Assembly: GCA_963621965.1 (NCBI GenBank)
Contig: CAVFGN010000006.1
Coordinates: forward strand, 1-64,000
Source: JAEELC01 sp963621965
GTDB lineage: Bacteria; Bacillota_I; Bacilli_A; Acholeplasmatales; Anaeroplasmataceae
Direction of reading: 5' to 3'
Length of the DNA stretch: 64,000 nucleotides
Part shown: one piece after another, positions 36,816 through 45,388 of the stretch
How positions within the stretch are numbered: position 1 is the stretch's first letter
How the letters are laid out: each line of letters starts with the position of its first letter
The notes under the pieces: generated by a model
Told to the model about the DNA's origin: nothing
Databases searched by the model: none
The model's input: the letters and a program-made list of their open reading frames with translations, nothing else
Made by a program: the position numbers and the translations under genes

Positions 36816-38211
36816 AGATATCAAAGACGTTATTTCAGAAGAATATGAATATGATTTTAAAACTGATGCAAAAGTCTTATATTCAACAGGAAAAGGTTTA
36901 TCAAAAGAAGTAGTAGAAAATATAAGTCTATCGAAAGGTGAACCTAAATGGATGTTAGAGTTTAGATTAAAAGCACTTGAGACTTTTTTTAAAATGGAAC
37001 AACCTACTTGGGGTGTTGATTTATCAAATATTAACTTTGATGACTACACATACTTTATTAAAACAAGCGAAAAAACAGAATCAGAATGGGATAAGGTCCC
37101 TGATGAAATAAAGGAAACATTTGAAAAAATTGGTATTCCTGAAGCTGAAAGAAAGTATTTAGCCGGAGCTTCAACTCAATTTGAAAGTGAAGTTGTATAT
37201 CACAATAATTTAAAAGAGTTAGATGAACAAGGCGTTATTTTCATGGATACGGATTCGGCACTAAAGAAATACCCTGAAATATTTAAAGAGTATTTTGGTA
37301 CTGTTGTACCTTATACTGATAATAAATATGCAGCACTAAATAGTGCTGTTTGGTCAGGCGGTTCATTTATCTATGTACCAAAAGGTGTTAAAATAACAAA
37401 ACCGCTTCAAAGTTATTTTAGAATTAATAGTGAACGTATGGGACAATTCGAACGTACATTGATTATTGTAGATGAAGAGGCTTCGTTAAACTATGTTGAA
37501 GGTTGTACAGCTCCGATTTACTCTAAGGATTCACTTCACGCGGCTATCGTAGAAATTATAGTACGCGACAGAGGATATTGTAGATATACTACAATTCAAA
37601 ACTGGTCTAAAAATATCATTAACCTAGTTACACAACGTTCTCTTGTAGGAAGTAATGCAACTATGGAATGGGTTGATGGAAATATGGGTAGTGGAATGAA
37701 TATGAAATATCCATGTTGTGTTTTACAAGGAGACTATGCAAAAGGTACAGTAATTTCTGTCGCATATGCTTCAAAAGATCAATGGCAAGATACAGGCGCT
37801 AAGATGATACATATCGGCAAGAACTCTACTTCTACAATTATTTCTAAGTCCATTTGTAAAGGTGGCGGCAAGGTAAATTACCGCGGTATGGTTAAGCAAC
37901 TCGGAAACGCGTTTGATGCTAGAAGCCATGTTGAATGCGATACATTAATTTTGGATAATATCTCAACAAGTGATACAATTCCATTTAACGAATCTAGAAA
38001 CAATGATGTTTATTTAGAACATGAAGCTTCAGTTTCAAAAATAAATGAAGATCAATTATTCTATTTGATGAGTAGAGGATTATCTGAAGAAGAAGCTACA
38101 AAGATGATAGTTATGGGATTCATCGAGCCGTTCTCAAAAGAACTACCAATGGAATATGCAGTTGAATTAAATCGTTTAATTGATTTATCTATGGAAGGAT
38201 CAATTGGTTAA
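36805..38211 (+). CDS. sufB: Fe-S assembly scaffold protein SufB
   Basis: A 468-residue SufB with normal length. Diagnostic segments are SGGSFIYVPKGVKITKPLQ, YVEGCTAPIYSKDSLHAAIVE, QNWSKNIINLVTQR and the C-terminal block around NEDQLFYLMSRGLSEEEATKMIV. Fe-S clusters are assembled at the SufB-SufD interface. The ATG at 36805 is chosen over a GTG six bases earlier. It closes the sufCDSUB operon, followed by a terminator. Confidence 0.96.
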   Translation: MSNKDIKDVISEEYEYDFKTDAKVLYSTGKGLSKEVVENISLSKGEPKWMLEFRLKALETFFKMEQPTWGVDLSNINFDDYTYFIKTSEKTESEWDKVPDEIKETFEKIGIPEAERKYLAGASTQFESEVVYHNNLKELDEQGVIFMDTDSALKKYPEIFKEYFGTVVPYTDNKYAALNSAVWSGGSFIYVPKGVKITKPLQSYFRINSERMGQFERTLIIVDEEASLNYVEGCTAPIYSKDSLHAAIVEIIVRDRGYCRYTTIQNWSKNIINLVTQRSLVGSNATMEWVDGNMGSGMNMKYPCCVLQGDYAKGTVISVAYASKDQWQDTGAKMIHIGKNSTSTIISKSICKGGGKVNYRGMVKQLGNAFDARSHVECDTLILDNISTSDTIPFNESRNNDVYLEHEASVSKINEDQLFYLMSRGLSEEEATKMIVMGFIEPFSKELPMEYAVELNRLIDLSMEGSIG

Positions 38212-38217
38212 AAATAA

Positions 38218-38256
38218 AAGTTGTTATCAAATTTAAAAGATAACAACTTTTTTTCA
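38218..38256. terminator. Terminator of the suf operon
   Basis: AGTTGTTATC (38219-38228) pairs perfectly with GATAACAACT (38239-38248), followed by T7. It may also act on the converging minus-strand gene. Confidence 0.9.
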
Positions 38257-38263
38257 ATTTTAA

Positions 38264-38611
38264 TTATTGAATTAGACCTACAGCGTTTCCTACTAAAATT
38301 AATTCAATACCAAAATATAGAATTGTATAAAAAAATGTAAATAGTGACAAAATTAAAGTTGGCAGTGATTTACGTGTTATAATGAAGTATATAATTGAAT
38401 AAATTGAAATGAAAATTGATATTATAAAAACAATTGAATAATGAGTAAAAGGCATTATATCGTAATTAAAGAAACCTGTATAACTATTTTCGATTTTTTT
38501 AATACAAAAAATTGTATTTACAGTGTTTAAAGAAATGATGATTATAAGAATAAAAGCAACAATATATAAAATTATATTGATGATTTTAAAAATTATATTT
38601 TTATTATCCAT
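38264..38611 (-). CDS. Small membrane protein of unknown function
   Basis: A 115-residue, very hydrophobic protein with three likely transmembrane helices, near residues 7-27, 55-78 and 85-110. The loop between the first two contains KKIENSYTGFFNYDIMP. An AAAGGAG site precedes the ATG and overlaps the stop of the upstream 48-codon frame. No family recognised. Hydrophobic AT-rich proteins are hard to judge from composition, but the strong SD and the full-length open frame in an otherwise empty interval support it. Confidence 0.55.
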   Translation of the reverse strand: MDNKNIIFKIINIILYIVAFILIIIISLNTVNTIFCIKKIENSYTGFFNYDIMPFTHYSIVFIISIFISIYSIIYFIITRKSLPTLILSLFTFFYTILYFGIELILVGNAVGLIQ

Positions 38612-38623
38612 ATTTTATCTCCT

Positions 38624-38770
38624 TTAATCGTTAAGAATTGTACCTTTAGACCTTAAATTAGTAGTATAATTTTTATTAATTTGTTCAGATGCATTAAGGG
38701 TTTGCACTGTAAGTAATAGACACAAAATTGGACATAATAATAAAAACTTTAATATCATAAAAGTATCCAT
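38624..38770 (-). CDS. Possible 48-residue secreted or membrane peptide
   Basis: An open frame starting MDTFMILKFLLLCPILCLLLT, then a short polar tail ending in KGTILND. It looks like a signal peptide or single helix with a 28-residue extracytoplasmic part. Its stop codon overlaps the ribosome binding site of the three-helix protein downstream, suggesting a two-gene unit. No good SD precedes its ATG, so it is tentative. Confidence 0.35.
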   Translation of the reverse strand: MDTFMILKFLLLCPILCLLLTVQTLNASEQINKNYTTNLRSKGTILND

Positions 38771-38776
38771 TTGTTA

Positions 38777-38813
38777 TATAATATTGCTTTTTTTAAAAAA
38801 ACAATAATATTAT
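38777..38813. other. AT-rich inverted repeat between divergent units
   Basis: ATAATATTG (left) and CAATAATATTAT (right) flank TTTTTTT and AAAAAAA, giving a long hairpin in the gap between the minus-strand small genes and the Fur-like gene. It could be a terminator, an operator or a simple AT palindrome. Confidence 0.4.
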
Positions 38814-38907
38814 AAATAAAATAGGAGTGAAAACGATTTTAAATTAATTTTTAAAGTGATTTTGAATTAACAAACAAATTTAATTGGGATTTATTTATAA
38901 AACTTAA

Positions 38908-38936
38908 TTGACAAATAAAGCATATAAATATAAAAT
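38908..38936 (+). promoter_or_regulatory. Predicted promoter of the Fur-like/rubrerythrin operon
   Basis: TTGACA (38908-38913, perfect), a 17-base spacer and TAAAAT (38931-38936), 38 bases before the Fur-like ATG. Confidence 0.75.
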
Positions 38937-38973
38937 ATAAATAGTAATAGGAATGATTCCGAAAAGGGATAAT

Positions 38974-39321
38974 ATGACAAAGAACAAGAAGGACATACTT
39001 AACTTAATATTAACATCTGATAAACATTTAACTGCGGAAGAAATTTACTTTCAAATTAAGCAAATTAATCCTAAGATTTCATTATCTACTACATATAGAA
39101 ATTTAGGATTATTAGTAGATGAGGGACTTATAAGAAAATATGATATCGGTGGACCCTATTTAGTTTATGATAAGCGAATGTATGATCATGCACATGCAGT
39201 TGATGAAGAAGGAAATGTTATCGACATTATTGATGATTCTATGTCAAAATATTTTTCTAAGTATGTAAATGGCGAAATTTTGTCTTATGATATAGTTATC
39301 CATTACAAGAGAGGTAAATAA
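38974..39321 (+). CDS. Fur-family regulator lacking the cysteine zinc site
   Basis: A 115-residue protein with the Fur/PerR winged-helix layout: KKDILNLILTSDKHLTAEEIYFQIKQ then the recognition helix region PKISLSTTYRNLGLLVDEGLI. The metal-binding segment, normally DHxHxxCxxCG, reads DHAHAVDEEGNVIDI. The histidines are kept, both cysteines are replaced, and the protein contains no cysteine at all. It is about 25 residues shorter than PerR. The ATG at 38974 follows AAAAGGG. One base separates it from rubrerythrin, an oxidative-stress enzyme typically under PerR, so a PerR-like role is the natural inference. Confidence 0.8.
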   Translation: MTKNKKDILNLILTSDKHLTAEEIYFQIKQINPKISLSTTYRNLGLLVDEGLIRKYDIGGPYLVYDKRMYDHAHAVDEEGNVIDIIDDSMSKYFSKYVNGEILSYDIVIHYKRGK

Positions 39322-39322
39322 A

Positions 39323-39859
39323 ATGAAGGATTTAAAAGGAACTCAAACTGAAAAGAACTTACAAACAGCTTTTGCAGGCGAATCACAAGCTAGAAATAAG
39401 TATACTTATTTTGCAAGTGTTGCTAAAAAAGAAGGTTATGAACAAATTGCTGCTATATTTGAAGAAACTGCCCTAAATGAAAAAGAACATGCGAAAATGT
39501 GGTTTAAGTATCTTGGTGGAATTGGTACAACTCAAGAAAATTTAAAGGCTGCTGCTGAAGGCGAAAATTTTGAATATACTGATATGTATAAAGAATTTGC
39601 TGAAGTAGCTGAAAAGGAAGGCTTCCCTGAATTAGCTTATAAGTTTAGAGCCGTTGGTGAAATTGAACATCATCATGAACAAAGATATTTAGCCTTACTT
39701 GATAATATCAATATGCAAAAAGTATTTGCAAAAAGTGAAGAGAAGATGTGGAAGTGTAGAAACTGTGGACACCTTGTAATTGGTAAAGAAGCACCAAAGG
39801 TTTGCCCTGTATGTAATCATCCACAAAGCTATTTTGAAGTTAATGGTCAAAACTACTAA
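39323..39859 (+). CDS. rbr: Rubrerythrin
   Basis: A 178-residue rubrerythrin: an N-terminal ferritin-like diiron four-helix domain with ligands in FAGESQARNKY, EETALNEKEHAKMWF, AEKEGFPELA and AVGEIEHHHEQRY, and a C-terminal rubredoxin-like domain with CRNCGH and CPVCNHP. It reduces hydrogen peroxide in the cytosol using NAD(P)H-derived electrons, a hallmark of anaerobes. It is co-transcribed with the Fur-family gene directly upstream and followed by a terminator. Confidence 0.95.
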   Translation: MKDLKGTQTEKNLQTAFAGESQARNKYTYFASVAKKEGYEQIAAIFEETALNEKEHAKMWFKYLGGIGTTQENLKAAAEGENFEYTDMYKEFAEVAEKEGFPELAYKFRAVGEIEHHHEQRYLALLDNINMQKVFAKSEEKMWKCRNCGHLVIGKEAPKVCPVCNHPQSYFEVNGQNY

Positions 39860-39866
39860 TATAAAA

Positions 39867-39897
39867 AACAGTCTAGCTTAGCTAGATTGTTTTTTTA
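39867..39897 (+). terminator. Terminator of the rubrerythrin operon
   Basis: CAGTCTAGC (39869-39877) pairs with GCTAGATTG (39881-39889), with one wobble, followed by T7. Confidence 0.88.
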
Positions 39898-39940
39898 ACA
39901 CTTATTATGTATAATAAGACAAAAGAAAGAAGGGATGAAA

Positions 39941-40687
39941 ATGCCTCAAAGCAAAATTTTAGCTCGTTTAGGAGCTTTTATTATTGATTTTTTTATAGTA
40001 TTCTTTATTATATTTATAATTAGTCAAATTTTATCAAATGTTGTAAAGATGCCTGAATTAACTAGTGAAATTATTTCTACAATGCCTAGTGATGTACGTG
40101 CGATCTATGATTCATTAATTGAAAAAAATGCAAGTGCTGGAATAACTGATTTATATGTTGAAATTTCTCATAGCTCAACTGAAACTGCTGAATCGTTTAT
40201 AAAGTGGTTGAGTTCTGATAGCATAAAAAGCTATACAACAGAATTAAATAGCGCAATGCTTAAAATTTTCTGGACTGAAATTATTAGCGTGATTGTTATT
40301 TATATTTTATATTTTGCCATCTTACCTTATTTGTGGAGTAAACAAACAGTAGGAAGACTTATATTAAAAGTAAAAGTGGTAACTGATGTTAATGATTCAA
40401 AACCAACAGTAATTAATTTTATAGTTCGTGATCTTATAGGTACTTGTCTTTTAAGCGTATTGAATGTATGTTGTGGTTTACATTTAATTCTGAATATTAT
40501 ATTTGTTTTAACAAGAAATAAAACGATTGGTGATATGATTAGTGGTACACACTTAGTATCAACTAATAGTAAAGAAGAAGTATTAAACGATGAAAACAAC
40601 GATGAAGTGTATCAAAGAAATGATTTTGTTCCAAGAGAGAAAGTTAAAGACGAAGATATCGAGATTGTAATTGATGACAATGACTAA
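39941..40687 (+). CDS. RDD family membrane protein
   Basis: A 248-residue protein starting ILARLGAFIIDFFIVFFIIF, which carries the Arg and Asp of the RDD signature. A ~90-residue soluble insert follows, then two more helices with QTVGRLILKVKVV and RDLIGTCLLS, and an acidic C-terminal tail. RDD proteins are membrane proteins of mostly unknown function; some act in Na+(Li+)/H+ transport. The ATG at 39941 fits the AAGAAGGG site better than the ATG six bases earlier. The end overlaps the next gene by 14 bases. Confidence 0.8.
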   Translation: MPQSKILARLGAFIIDFFIVFFIIFIISQILSNVVKMPELTSEIISTMPSDVRAIYDSLIEKNASAGITDLYVEISHSSTETAESFIKWLSSDSIKSYTTELNSAMLKIFWTEIISVIVIYILYFAILPYLWSKQTVGRLILKVKVVTDVNDSKPTVINFIVRDLIGTCLLSVLNVCCGLHLILNIIFVLTRNKTIGDMISGTHLVSTNSKEEVLNDENNDEVYQRNDFVPREKVKDEDIEIVIDDND

Positions 40688-41243
40688 ATATTTTTTAATA
40701 ACAAAAAATAAAGATTTAAACATAATAGATTTTAAAAATTTTTTACTTACGTTTTTAACTATAAATTCAATTAGTGAGAAAGAAAGTTATTATATTATTG
40801 ATTATAATATTGACGATAGTATTAGCTTGAAGGATGCGCTTAGTTCATATATCTTTGATTCAAACATTAATCTTCGTATTTACGAAGGAAGTGCTTTAAG
40901 CGAATCGACATTTTTAGGTGAAATTAAATTCTTAGATTGTGTTTTTAATTATTCTTTAAAAGAACTTTATTATACAAAAAAGGATCTTGTCTTAGAACTT
41001 GTTAAAACTAAAAAGAAGATATCAAAAGAGTTTGTCCTTTTAGATTATGCAAATGACTATAATACACATGAAATGCTTACCATATTCTTCATGAATAATA
41101 TGAATGTAGTTGCTTCCTCTAAAGCACTATACATGCATAGAAATACTCTAATTAATAAGTTGGATCGCTTTAAAGACCACACAGGATATGATCCTAAAAA
41201 CTTTTTGGATGCATATGTTTTGTATTCTATTTTAATAAATTAA
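40674..41243 (+). CDS. Protein with C-terminal PucR-type helix-turn-helix domain
   Basis: A ~189-residue protein. The last ~55 residues match the HTH_30 domain found at the end of PucR/CdaR regulators (ASSKALYMHRNTLINKLDRFKDHTGYDP). The first ~130 residues (beta-rich YYIIDYNIDDSISLKDALSSYIF) do not resemble a known sensory domain. It probably binds DNA; the regulated genes are not evident. It overlaps the RDD gene upstream, so it may act with it. The start is uncertain (TTG 40671, ATG 40674 or ATG 40680), with no clear SD, consistent with coupled translation. Confidence 0.65.
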   Translation: MTMTKYFLITKNKDLNIIDFKNFLLTFLTINSISEKESYYIIDYNIDDSISLKDALSSYIFDSNINLRIYEGSALSESTFLGEIKFLDCVFNYSLKELYYTKKDLVLELVKTKKKISKEFVLLDYANDYNTHEMLTIFFMNNMNVVASSKALYMHRNTLINKLDRFKDHTGYDPKNFLDAYVLYSILIN

Positions 41244-41249
41244 AGAATT

Positions 41250-41271
41250 GCACCTTAATGGTGCTTTTTTT
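41250..41271 (+). terminator. Terminator after the HTH gene
   Basis: GCACC (41250-41254) pairs with GGTGC (41260-41264), followed by T7. Confidence 0.85.
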
Positions 41272-41306
41272 AATTTTCGAAATGAAAGATTATTTTCATT
41301 GCTTAA

Positions 41307-41335
41307 TTGACTAAAGGTGTCATAAATTGTATAAT
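41307..41335 (+). promoter_or_regulatory. Predicted promoter of rny with a structured leader
   Basis: TTGACT (41307-41312), a 17-base spacer and TATAAT (41330-41335). The roughly 95-base leader before the rny ATG holds two hairpins: GTAGT-TTTT-ACTAC near 41342-41356, and CGTTCT/AGAACG further down. Confidence 0.7.
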
Positions 41336-41437
41336 CTAATTAGTAGTTTTTACTACAATTGTTTGGTTTTTTCGTTCTTGAATGTGGAATAGAGAACGTT
41401 TTATAACAATTTAATTTTTAAGAGGTAAGAAATAATA

Positions 41438-43000
41438 ATGGTTTATGTAGGTATTATTCTTGCAGCTTTAATTGGAATTGCCCTTGGATTTTTTCTTGGT
41501 TACTTAGTTAAAAAACAACAAGTGATCACTGAAGAAAAAAATAATCAAAATGAGGCTAAAAATATCGTTGAAAATGCTAAAGCTGAAGCTGAAGCATTAA
41601 AAAACAACGCTATTAGGGAAGGAAAAGAGGAAGTAAATAATTTAAAGTTAGAAGCAGAACGCGATATTAAAGAAAGAAAAAGTTCTGTTGTTGAATTAGA
41701 AACTAAACTAGACCTTCGTGAAGATACTTTAGATAGAAGAAGTACTAACTTAGATAGAAGAGAAGAACTTTTAAATGAAAAAGAATCTAAGATTGATATT
41801 TTAAAGACTGAGGTAGAGTCTGAACATAATAAAGCTCAAGAATTAGTTAATGAACAAAGCAAGAAACTCGAAGAAATTTCCGAGTTAACAAGAGATGAAG
41901 CACGTGAAAAAATCATGAGTACAGTTCGTGAAGAAATGTCTGATGAAATTTCTACTTATATTAAAGATGAAGAAGAAAAAGCTCATAATGAAGCTCGTTC
42001 TAAAGCACGTGATATTTTAGCATTAGCTATTCAAAAATATGCGGGAGAAACAGTTAATGAAACAACTGCGGCTACTGTATCACTTCCACAAGATGATACA
42101 AAAGGTAGAATTATTGGTCGTGAGGGTAGAAATATTCGCACAATTGAATCACTTACAGGTGTAGATTTAATTGTGGATGATACTCCTGATGCAGTCGTTA
42201 TTTCATCATTTGATCCGATTAGAAGAGAAATAGCTAGAAAGAGCTTAGAGATACTAGTAAGTGATGGTAGAATTCATCCTGCACGTATCGAAGAAGTTGT
42301 TGAAAGATGTCGATCAGATATTGAGATGGATATTCGTGAAAAAGGTGAACAAGCTGTATTTGATGCAGGAATTGGTAAAATACATCCTGACTTAATCAAG
42401 TTACTTGGTAGATTGTACTATCGTACAAGCTTTGGCCAAAATGTATTACAACATTCTCTTGAAACTTGTTTCCTAGCTGGTAAGATGGCAGCTGAACTTG
42501 GCGAAAACGAAGTTTTAGCTCGTCGTGCTGGTTTATTACATGATATTGGTAAAGCAGTTGATCATGAAATTGAAGGATCTCACGTTGAAATTGGTGTTGC
42601 ATTAGCAAAGAAGTATCATGAGCCTAAAGAGGTTATTGATGCGATTGCAAGTCACCATGAAGATGTTGCGCCTAAATCAGTTATAGCTGTACTTGTAGCT
42701 GCAGCTGATGCACTGTCAAGTGCTCGTCCTGGTGCAAGAAGTGATTCATTAGAAAATTACACTAAGCGTCTTGAAAATCTTGAAGAGATTGCAAATACTA
42801 CATTTGGTGTTGAATCAAGTTATGCAATTCAAGCTGGTAGAGAAATTAGAGTTATAGTTAATCCACAAGAAATTGACGATAAGTCTACATTTAAGATTGC
42901 CCGCGAAATTAAAGAAAAGATTGAATCTAAACTTGAATTCCCTGGAACAATTAAGGTTACAGTAATTAGAGAAACTAGGGCTTGTGAAACTGCAAAGTAA
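41438..43000 (+). CDS. rny: Ribonuclease Y
   Basis: A 520-residue membrane-anchored endoribonuclease that starts bulk mRNA decay in Firmicutes. An N-terminal transmembrane helix (about 3-24) is followed by a long Lys/Glu coiled coil (to about 190), a KH RNA-binding domain (KGRIIGREGRNIRTIE), and an HD phosphohydrolase domain with LLHDIGK (His368-Asp369) and ASHHEDVAP. Followed by ymdB, as in Bacillus subtilis. An AGAGGTAAG site precedes the ATG. Confidence 0.97.
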   Translation: MVYVGIILAALIGIALGFFLGYLVKKQQVITEEKNNQNEAKNIVENAKAEAEALKNNAIREGKEEVNNLKLEAERDIKERKSSVVELETKLDLREDTLDRRSTNLDRREELLNEKESKIDILKTEVESEHNKAQELVNEQSKKLEEISELTRDEAREKIMSTVREEMSDEISTYIKDEEEKAHNEARSKARDILALAIQKYAGETVNETTAATVSLPQDDTKGRIIGREGRNIRTIESLTGVDLIVDDTPDAVVISSFDPIRREIARKSLEILVSDGRIHPARIEEVVERCRSDIEMDIREKGEQAVFDAGIGKIHPDLIKLLGRLYYRTSFGQNVLQHSLETCFLAGKMAAELGENEVLARRAGLLHDIGKAVDHEIEGSHVEIGVALAKKYHEPKEVIDAIASHHEDVAPKSVIAVLVAAADALSSARPGARSDSLENYTKRLENLEEIANTTFGVESSYAIQAGREIRVIVNPQEIDDKSTFKIAREIKEKIESKLEFPGTIKVTVIRETRACETAK

Positions 43001-43010
43001 TTAAAATTGA

Positions 43011-43058
43011 GATTGTAAATCTAATACTTAAATGTATTTTATTTACAATCTTTTTTTT
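43011..43058 (+). terminator. Terminator of rny
   Basis: GATTGTAAAT (43011-43020) pairs perfectly with ATTTACAATC (43041-43050), with an inner AATAC/GTATT stem, followed by T8. Confidence 0.9.
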
Positions 43059-43168
43059 GATTCTTAGTTTTTTTAAAAAAAACAAAATAAAATTATATTA
43101 ATTTCACAATAATTTTTATACTTTATTAATTGTAAAAAAAATGCTACAATAATTCGCATGGTGATTAT

Positions 43169-43936
43169 ATGAACATTTTATTTATCGGCGATTTATTTGG
43201 CGAAGCAGCTATTAATTATCTTGAGAAGAATTTAGCAAGGATCAAAAAAGAAAATAATATAAATTTATGCATTGCGAATGCAGAAAACGTAACTAATGGT
43301 AAAGGATTGTCTTTTAAGGATTACAATCGTTTATCTAAACTAGGTTTTGCATGCTTTACTATGGGAAATCATACTTTCTCACACCGCGATATAAAAGATT
43401 ATATTGATGACTCTAACGTTATACGTCCTTTAAACTGGCCATGTGGATATGGTGAAGGGTACAAATTAATTAAATATAATGATAAAACAATTTGTGTAAT
43501 TAATTTGATGGGACGTGTTTTTTTAAACTTGAGTTTAGATTGTCCATTCTACAGTCTCGATTGCTTACTTGAAGATGTGAAAGCTGATTATTATATTGTA
43601 GATATGCACGGAGAAGCAACAAGTGAAAAGATAGCTCTAGGACTTGATTTTGATGGCAAAGTCAGTGCTGTTTTAGGAACACATACTCATGTTCAAACTG
43701 CTGATTGCCGTAAACTACCTAATGGAACACTTTATATCACTGACGTTGGCATGACAGGTCCATTGAATGGGGTTATTGGAAACACAAAAGATGAAATTAT
43801 AAATAGATTTAGAAGTGGTGTGTATAATAGAGCTGATGTTGAGAAAGGTGACTTCCAATTTAATGCGGTAGTGTTAACACTCGGAGAAAATGCTTCTATT
43901 AAAACACTTCACGAAGAAATTAAGAATTTTAATTAA
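43169..43936 (+). CDS. ymdB: YmdB family metallophosphoesterase
   Basis: A 255-residue calcineurin-like phosphoesterase of the YmdB/TIGR00282 family, with MNILFIGDLFGE, NAENVTNGKG, MGNHTFSH, VDMHGEATSEK and GTHTHVQTAD supplying the dinuclear metal ligands. Bacillus YmdB hydrolyses 2',3'-cyclic nucleotides and affects biofilm and motility decisions. The position after rny and before miaB is conserved. It has its own short leader (168 bases from rny) with GGTGAT before the ATG. Confidence 0.93.
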   Translation: MNILFIGDLFGEAAINYLEKNLARIKKENNINLCIANAENVTNGKGLSFKDYNRLSKLGFACFTMGNHTFSHRDIKDYIDDSNVIRPLNWPCGYGEGYKLIKYNDKTICVINLMGRVFLNLSLDCPFYSLDCLLEDVKADYYIVDMHGEATSEKIALGLDFDGKVSAVLGTHTHVQTADCRKLPNGTLYITDVGMTGPLNGVIGNTKDEIINRFRSGVYNRADVEKGDFQFNAVVLTLGENASIKTLHEEIKNFN

Positions 43937-43954
43937 CATAAGAAAGGTAAAATT

Positions 43955-45388
43955 ATGAAAAGTATAAATATTGCACTTCCAGATTTAAAAAAGGCTAGAA
44001 ATAGACGAAAAGAAGATACAAAAACTATTGAATATAAATTAGATGATATAAATAAGGGACTAGGAAATGGAAAAACTTACTATGTTTTCACTTATGGATG
44101 TCAAGGCAATGAGGCTGATAGTGAAGTTATATCTGGTATTTTAGAGCAAATGGGATATACACTAAGCACTGATCCTTACAAATCTGATGTTGTTATTTTA
44201 AACACTTGTGCTATACGTGCAAATGCTGAAAATAGAATTTGGGGCGTCTTAGGGCTTCTTAAAGGAGAAAAGAAGTTAAAACCTGATATGACTATTGGTA
44301 TTTGTGGATGTATGCCTCAAGAAGAAAATGCGACTGAAAAGTTCTTAAATACATATCCTCATGTTGACATTATCTTTGGAACACACAATATTTATGACCT
44401 TCCTAACTTAATTAGACAAAAATATGAGTCTAAGAAAAAGGTAGTTGAAGTTTTAAGTGAACAAGGAAAGATATTAGAAGAAGCACCTAAGATTCGTTTA
44501 TCTAAACATAAAGCATGGGTAAATATTATGTTTGGTTGTGATGAATTCTGTACTTATTGTATCGTTCCTTATACAAGAGGAAAAGAACGTAGTAGAGCTA
44601 AGGAAGATATTATTAATGAAGTTGTTGATCTAGTTAATCAAGGATATAAAGAAGTTACATTACTTGGACAAAATGTTAATGCATATGGTAAAGATAGATA
44701 CACAGACTATTCATTTGGTAATCTATTATTTGATTTAGATAAAACTGGTATTGAACGTATTAGATATACAACAAGTCACCCTAGAGATTTTGATGATTTA
44801 ACTATTGAGGCCCACGCAAAATGTAAGTCTGTAATGCCTAATTTACATTTACCTGTTCAATCTGGAGATAATGAAGTCTTGAAGAGAATGAACAGAAAGT
44901 ATACTGTTGAAGAATACTTAGATAAAGTAGAAAAGTTAAGAAAAGCCGTACCTGATATTGCGATTACTACAGATATTATTGTAGCTTTCCCAGGTGAGAC
45001 TGACGAACAATTTAAGCATACACTAGATCTTGTTGAAAAAGTAAAATATGACGGCGCATACACATTTATCTTCTCTCCTCGCGAAGGTACTCCTGCTTTC
45101 TCTTATCCTAATAATTTAACTGAAGATGAGAAAAACGAAAGACTACAAACATTAATTTCTAAAGTCAATGAATATTATTATAAAGGCAATGAACGCTTTG
45201 TAGGAACTATACAAGAAGTATTAGTAGATGGACCTTCTAAAAACGGTGAAGATATGCTTTGTGGTTACACAAGACACAATAAATTAACTCACTTTAAGTC
45301 AAGTGATCAAAGTTTAGTTGGTAAAACAGTAAAAGTTAAGATTACTGAAGCTAAGTCTTGGTTCTTAATTGGGGAAATTTGTGATTAA
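43955..45388 (+). CDS. miaB: tRNA-2-methylthio-N6-dimethylallyladenosine synthase
   Basis: A 477-residue radical SAM methylthiotransferase that adds a methylthio group to i6A37 in tRNA. The N-terminal UPF0004 domain starts at YGCQGNEAD (Cys49) and supplies the auxiliary cluster. The radical SAM CxxxCxxC is Cys195/Cys199/Cys202 in GCDEFCTYC. A C-terminal TRAM domain ends the protein. The substrate-generating enzyme MiaA is encoded about 9.5 kb downstream. AGAAAGG precedes the ATG. Confidence 0.96.
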   Translation: MKSINIALPDLKKARNRRKEDTKTIEYKLDDINKGLGNGKTYYVFTYGCQGNEADSEVISGILEQMGYTLSTDPYKSDVVILNTCAIRANAENRIWGVLGLLKGEKKLKPDMTIGICGCMPQEENATEKFLNTYPHVDIIFGTHNIYDLPNLIRQKYESKKKVVEVLSEQGKILEEAPKIRLSKHKAWVNIMFGCDEFCTYCIVPYTRGKERSRAKEDIINEVVDLVNQGYKEVTLLGQNVNAYGKDRYTDYSFGNLLFDLDKTGIERIRYTTSHPRDFDDLTIEAHAKCKSVMPNLHLPVQSGDNEVLKRMNRKYTVEEYLDKVEKLRKAVPDIAITTDIIVAFPGETDEQFKHTLDLVEKVKYDGAYTFIFSPREGTPAFSYPNNLTEDEKNERLQTLISKVNEYYYKGNERFVGTIQEVLVDGPSKNGEDMLCGYTRHNKLTHFKSSDQSLVGKTVKVKITEAKSWFLIGEICD

